7,642 nucleotides of DNA from the NCBI GenBank assembly GCA_018830205.1, contig JAHJSX010000087.1, positions 1 through 7,642 on the forward strand. The letters run 5' to 3'. The notes under the pieces are model-generated. The model searched no databases, was not told where the DNA came from, and saw only the letters and a list, made by a program, of their open reading frames with translations. Positions 6,255 to 7,642 of this stretch are shown piece after piece (positions within the stretch are counted from its first letter, which is position 1; each line of letters opens with the position of its first letter). The translations under genes were made by a program, and so were the position numbers. Source of the DNA: an archaeon (lineage in GTDB: Archaea > Hydrothermarchaeota > Hydrothermarchaeia > Hydrothermarchaeales > Hydrothermarchaeaceae).

Positions 6255-7118
6255 ATGTTACTCCAGCAGCAAGCGCAGTGGCAGTATGAATCGCAGTTCC
6301 AGACTTATGAGTCATTCTCACAGATACTGCATGATGTCCCACTCGGTCCTGTTTATGTTTCGATAATCATTGCCGCACTCCCATTTCTCATATATTTCCT
6401 CTGGAAGAAATCCTACCTTAGAACATTTATTATTGTGCCTGTTGTAACAGTTTTTTCAAGGATTTGGTACGCAGGGAAAGACAGGAAACTGGAAAGCCGT
6501 GTGAATGAGGAGTACGACGGAATTGCGGGCAAAAAAATAGAGCTTAGGGATATTCTAAGATATGGCATATATGTCCTTATGGTTTCTGTGGGATTTCTTA
6601 CTTTAAAAAAGGCGTTTTTCTTTGGTTTCGTGGTGTCAGGGTCAATGATGCCCACGTTGATGGAAGCCGACGTAGTGTTAATTGAATCAATGACAGTTGA
6701 AAATATTGAGGTTGGTGACATAATAATGTTCAAGGCTCCCAGCGCGTATGGAAACCCTGTGGTTCACAGGGTAACGGGCATTGAGGGCGGAAAAATAAAA
6801 ACTGCGGGCGATAATGCCGGGCCAGACGACTGGACAATCACACAAGAGGATATCCATGGAAAGGTTGTGACTGTTAACGGCAGGCCCGTGAGGCTTGGAA
6901 GCTTCATAAAAATAGGACCGCTTGAACTTAAAGGACCAGGGTATTATCTTACACCGCGTGAAATCTACTTCCAGGGTTCAGAACCAAAATATGATTTTAT
7001 TAGAGAAGCCATATACTGGATTCAAGATCGAGGCCCAATAATATTAATCGTTCTGCTTTTGATAATGCTGATTGGTAGTTTAGAAAGCAGAAAGAAACAC
7101 AAAGCGATGTATGATTAA
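6255..7118 (+). CDS. archaeal/ER-type signal peptidase I (S26B) with N-terminal membrane extension
   Basis: A 287-residue membrane serine protease that removes signal peptides from proteins leaving the Sec pathway. The catalytic core carries the S26B signature: Ser130 in SGSMMPT, His171 in VVHRV and Asp186 in GDN, with DD at 191-192 as a second acidic site. The His instead of a Lys base marks the Sec11-like archaeal class. The core is preceded by a helix at about 104-122, as expected, and ends with a C-terminal transmembrane helix (about 260-276) and a basic tail. Unusual is the N-terminal extension of about 100 residues: a Gln-rich start (LLQQQAQWQYESQFQ), a membrane helix at about 32-50, a second hydrophobic stretch at about 56-71, then a charged cytosolic stretch. 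Ordinary archaeal enzymes lack this. It sits directly after two genes whose products need cleavage, so a dedicated enzyme is conceivable. The housekeeping role remains the safer reading. Confidence 0.9.
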   Translation: MLLQQQAQWQYESQFQTYESFSQILHDVPLGPVYVSIIIAALPFLIYFLWKKSYLRTFIIVPVVTVFSRIWYAGKDRKLESRVNEEYDGIAGKKIELRDILRYGIYVLMVSVGFLTLKKAFFFGFVVSGSMMPTLMEADVVLIESMTVENIEVGDIIMFKAPSAYGNPVVHRVTGIEGGKIKTAGDNAGPDDWTITQEDIHGKVVTVNGRPVRLGSFIKIGPLELKGPGYYLTPREIYFQGSEPKYDFIREAIYWIQDRGPIILIVLLLIMLIGSLESRKKHKAMYD

Positions 7119-7123
7119 GCTAG

Positions 7124-7137
7124 TTTACTCTTTTTTT
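7124..7137 (+). terminator. possible T-tract terminator of the signal peptidase gene
   Basis: TTTACTCTTTTTTT follows the stop at 7118 by five bases and lies inside the 3' end of the converging gene. T tracts can end archaeal transcription without a hairpin, and I see no stem. Confidence 0.3.
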
Positions 7138-7642
7138 GGGAAAAGGTCTTTTAGTTTACCAGATATTTCTCCATTTTTAGTCTTCATGCCAAGTCCTCCA
7201 TTCCCTTCCTTTTTCGGTGGGAACAATGCGTTTATGTGCTCCGGCACTTCGCCATTTTTTACCTTTTTACCAAATCCCTCTTTCCTTCTCTCTGGGAAAA
7301 AAGTGCGTATATGGCCAGACATGCCGCCCTTTTTTTCGCTGTCTTGGGCACCTCTTTTCTTTTGTGGGAATAGGCCCTTTATGTGGTCAGGCATATCGCC
7401 GTCTTTTTCCGGGTATGTTCGGTCGCTTTTCCTCTGAGGGAAAAGACCATTTATACGCTCTGAAACATCACCGCCTTCCACGGCCCTGATAAGCCTCCTT
7501 GATGGTGGAAATCCCATGGCTTTTGAGGACACCACAGAAAAGATTTCAGGGGCCTTTCCCCCGGTTAAATAGTCAAAATACGTGTACAGGGCCCAAACAT
7601 AAAAAAATAGTATTGCAAATACCAGATAGACGACCTGGTAGG
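7125..7642 (-). CDS. membrane protein with five-fold LFP-repeat cytosolic tail (5' end outside window)
   Basis: The minus-strand frame ending with TAA at 7125-7127 stays open to the right edge, so the gene is partial; the GTG at 7535 is only an internal codon. The first visible residues (YQVVYLVFAILFFYVWALYTYF) form a transmembrane helix, encoded at about 7575-7640. After DYLTGGKAPEIFSVVSSKAMGF comes a hydrophilic, strongly basic tail with five imperfect repeats at 7128-7475. Their cores are VSERINGLFPQRK, MPDHIKGLFPQKK, MSGHIRTFFPERR, VPEHINALFPPKK and ISGKLKDLFPKKE, spaced 24, 24, 25 and 27 residues. The consensus is roughly G-[DEG]-[hydrophobic]-[SP]-x-x-[IL]-x-x-[LF]-F-P-x-[KR]-[KR]. The positive charge places the tail in the cytosol. 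I recognise no family. Evenly spaced short motifs in a disordered tail usually bind several copies of one partner, or the membrane surface. It converges on the signal peptidase gene with 6 bp between stop codons. Confidence 0.8.
   Translation of the reverse strand, partial: YQVVYLVFAILFFYVWALYTYFDYLTGGKAPEIFSVVSSKAMGFPPSRRLIRAVEGGDVSERINGLFPQRKSDRTYPEKDGDMPDHIKGLFPQKKRGAQDSEKKGGMSGHIRTFFPERRKEGFGKKVKNGEVPEHINALFPPKKEGNGGLGMKTKNGEISGKLKDLFPKKE
7128..7475 (-). repeat. five degenerate protein-coding repeats (LFP motif)
   Basis: Five units of about 72-81 bp encode the LFP.KK motifs. The DNA copies have diverged (different codons, one FFP and several spacer changes) while the I..LFP.[KR][KR] core is kept, which suggests an old duplication under selection for the motif and not a recent slippage product. 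Confidence 0.75.

Noticed and set aside
6255..7118. Bacterial-type signal peptidase I
   Set aside because: The general-base position carries His171 (VVHRV) where the bacterial enzyme has Lys, and the GDN/DD acidic motifs match the archaeal/ER class.
7125..7535. Complete 136-residue gene starting at GTG 7535
   Set aside because: The frame continues open upstream to the window edge and encodes a transmembrane helix there, so the gene is a truncated longer one.
1..7642. Mobile element, virus or plasmid segment
   Set aside because: No transposase, integrase, replication or capsid-like protein, no terminal repeats and no tRNA edge are visible; the window shows only envelope and electron-transfer genes.

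Overview
The window looks like euryarchaeal DNA. It carries an ER/archaeal-type signal peptidase (Ser-His-Asp rather than the bacterial Ser-Lys dyad), a large sequon-rich surface protein of the COG1361/CARDB type, two small secreted multiheme c-type cytochromes, TATA-like promoter elements and a mixture of Shine-Dalgarno and possibly leaderless starts. This combination is common in cytochrome-rich Euryarchaeota such as the ANME lineages, the alkane-oxidising Syntrophoarchaeia, Methanoperedens and the Archaeoglobi. The exact lineage cannot be fixed from the sequence alone. No transposase, integrase, tRNA, rRNA or CRISPR array is visible.

Layout. Bases 1-150 hold the end of a plus-strand coiled-coil gene. 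A minus-strand cluster follows, read from about 4.2 kb down to 170: a large membrane-anchored surface protein (1351-4173), a GTGA-overlapping coiled-coil/two-TM protein (971-1354), and, 78 bp further on, a Lys-rich soluble protein (170-892). The roughly 290-350 bp region around 4174-4523 is a divergent control region. It has a perfect 21-bp direct repeat (period 22) placed just upstream of a TATA box that faces right. To the right come a tetraheme cytochrome (4524-5342), a strong hairpin-plus-T-tract terminator (5365-5405), a hexaheme cytochrome (5448-6194) and a signal peptidase with an unusual N-terminal membrane extension (6255-7118). The right edge (7125-7642, minus) holds the C-terminal part of a membrane protein whose tail carries five copies of a short 'I..LFP.KK' motif. 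Its reading frame stays open through the window edge, so it is truncated here.

How the genes may work together (inference). The two cytochromes and the sequon-rich stalk protein are all predicted to be exported, and all would need signal peptidase. The arrangement suggests a cell-envelope module for extracellular electron transfer: a tetraheme protein made separately (own promoter, own terminator), a hexaheme partner, a glycosylated surface scaffold, and membrane/cytosolic partners. The tetraheme protein is of a size and composition that makes a polymerising archaeal cytochrome (nanowire subunit) a reasonable hypothesis, but the sequence does not prove it. The repeat-tailed membrane protein at the right edge is the feature that fits no family I recognise.
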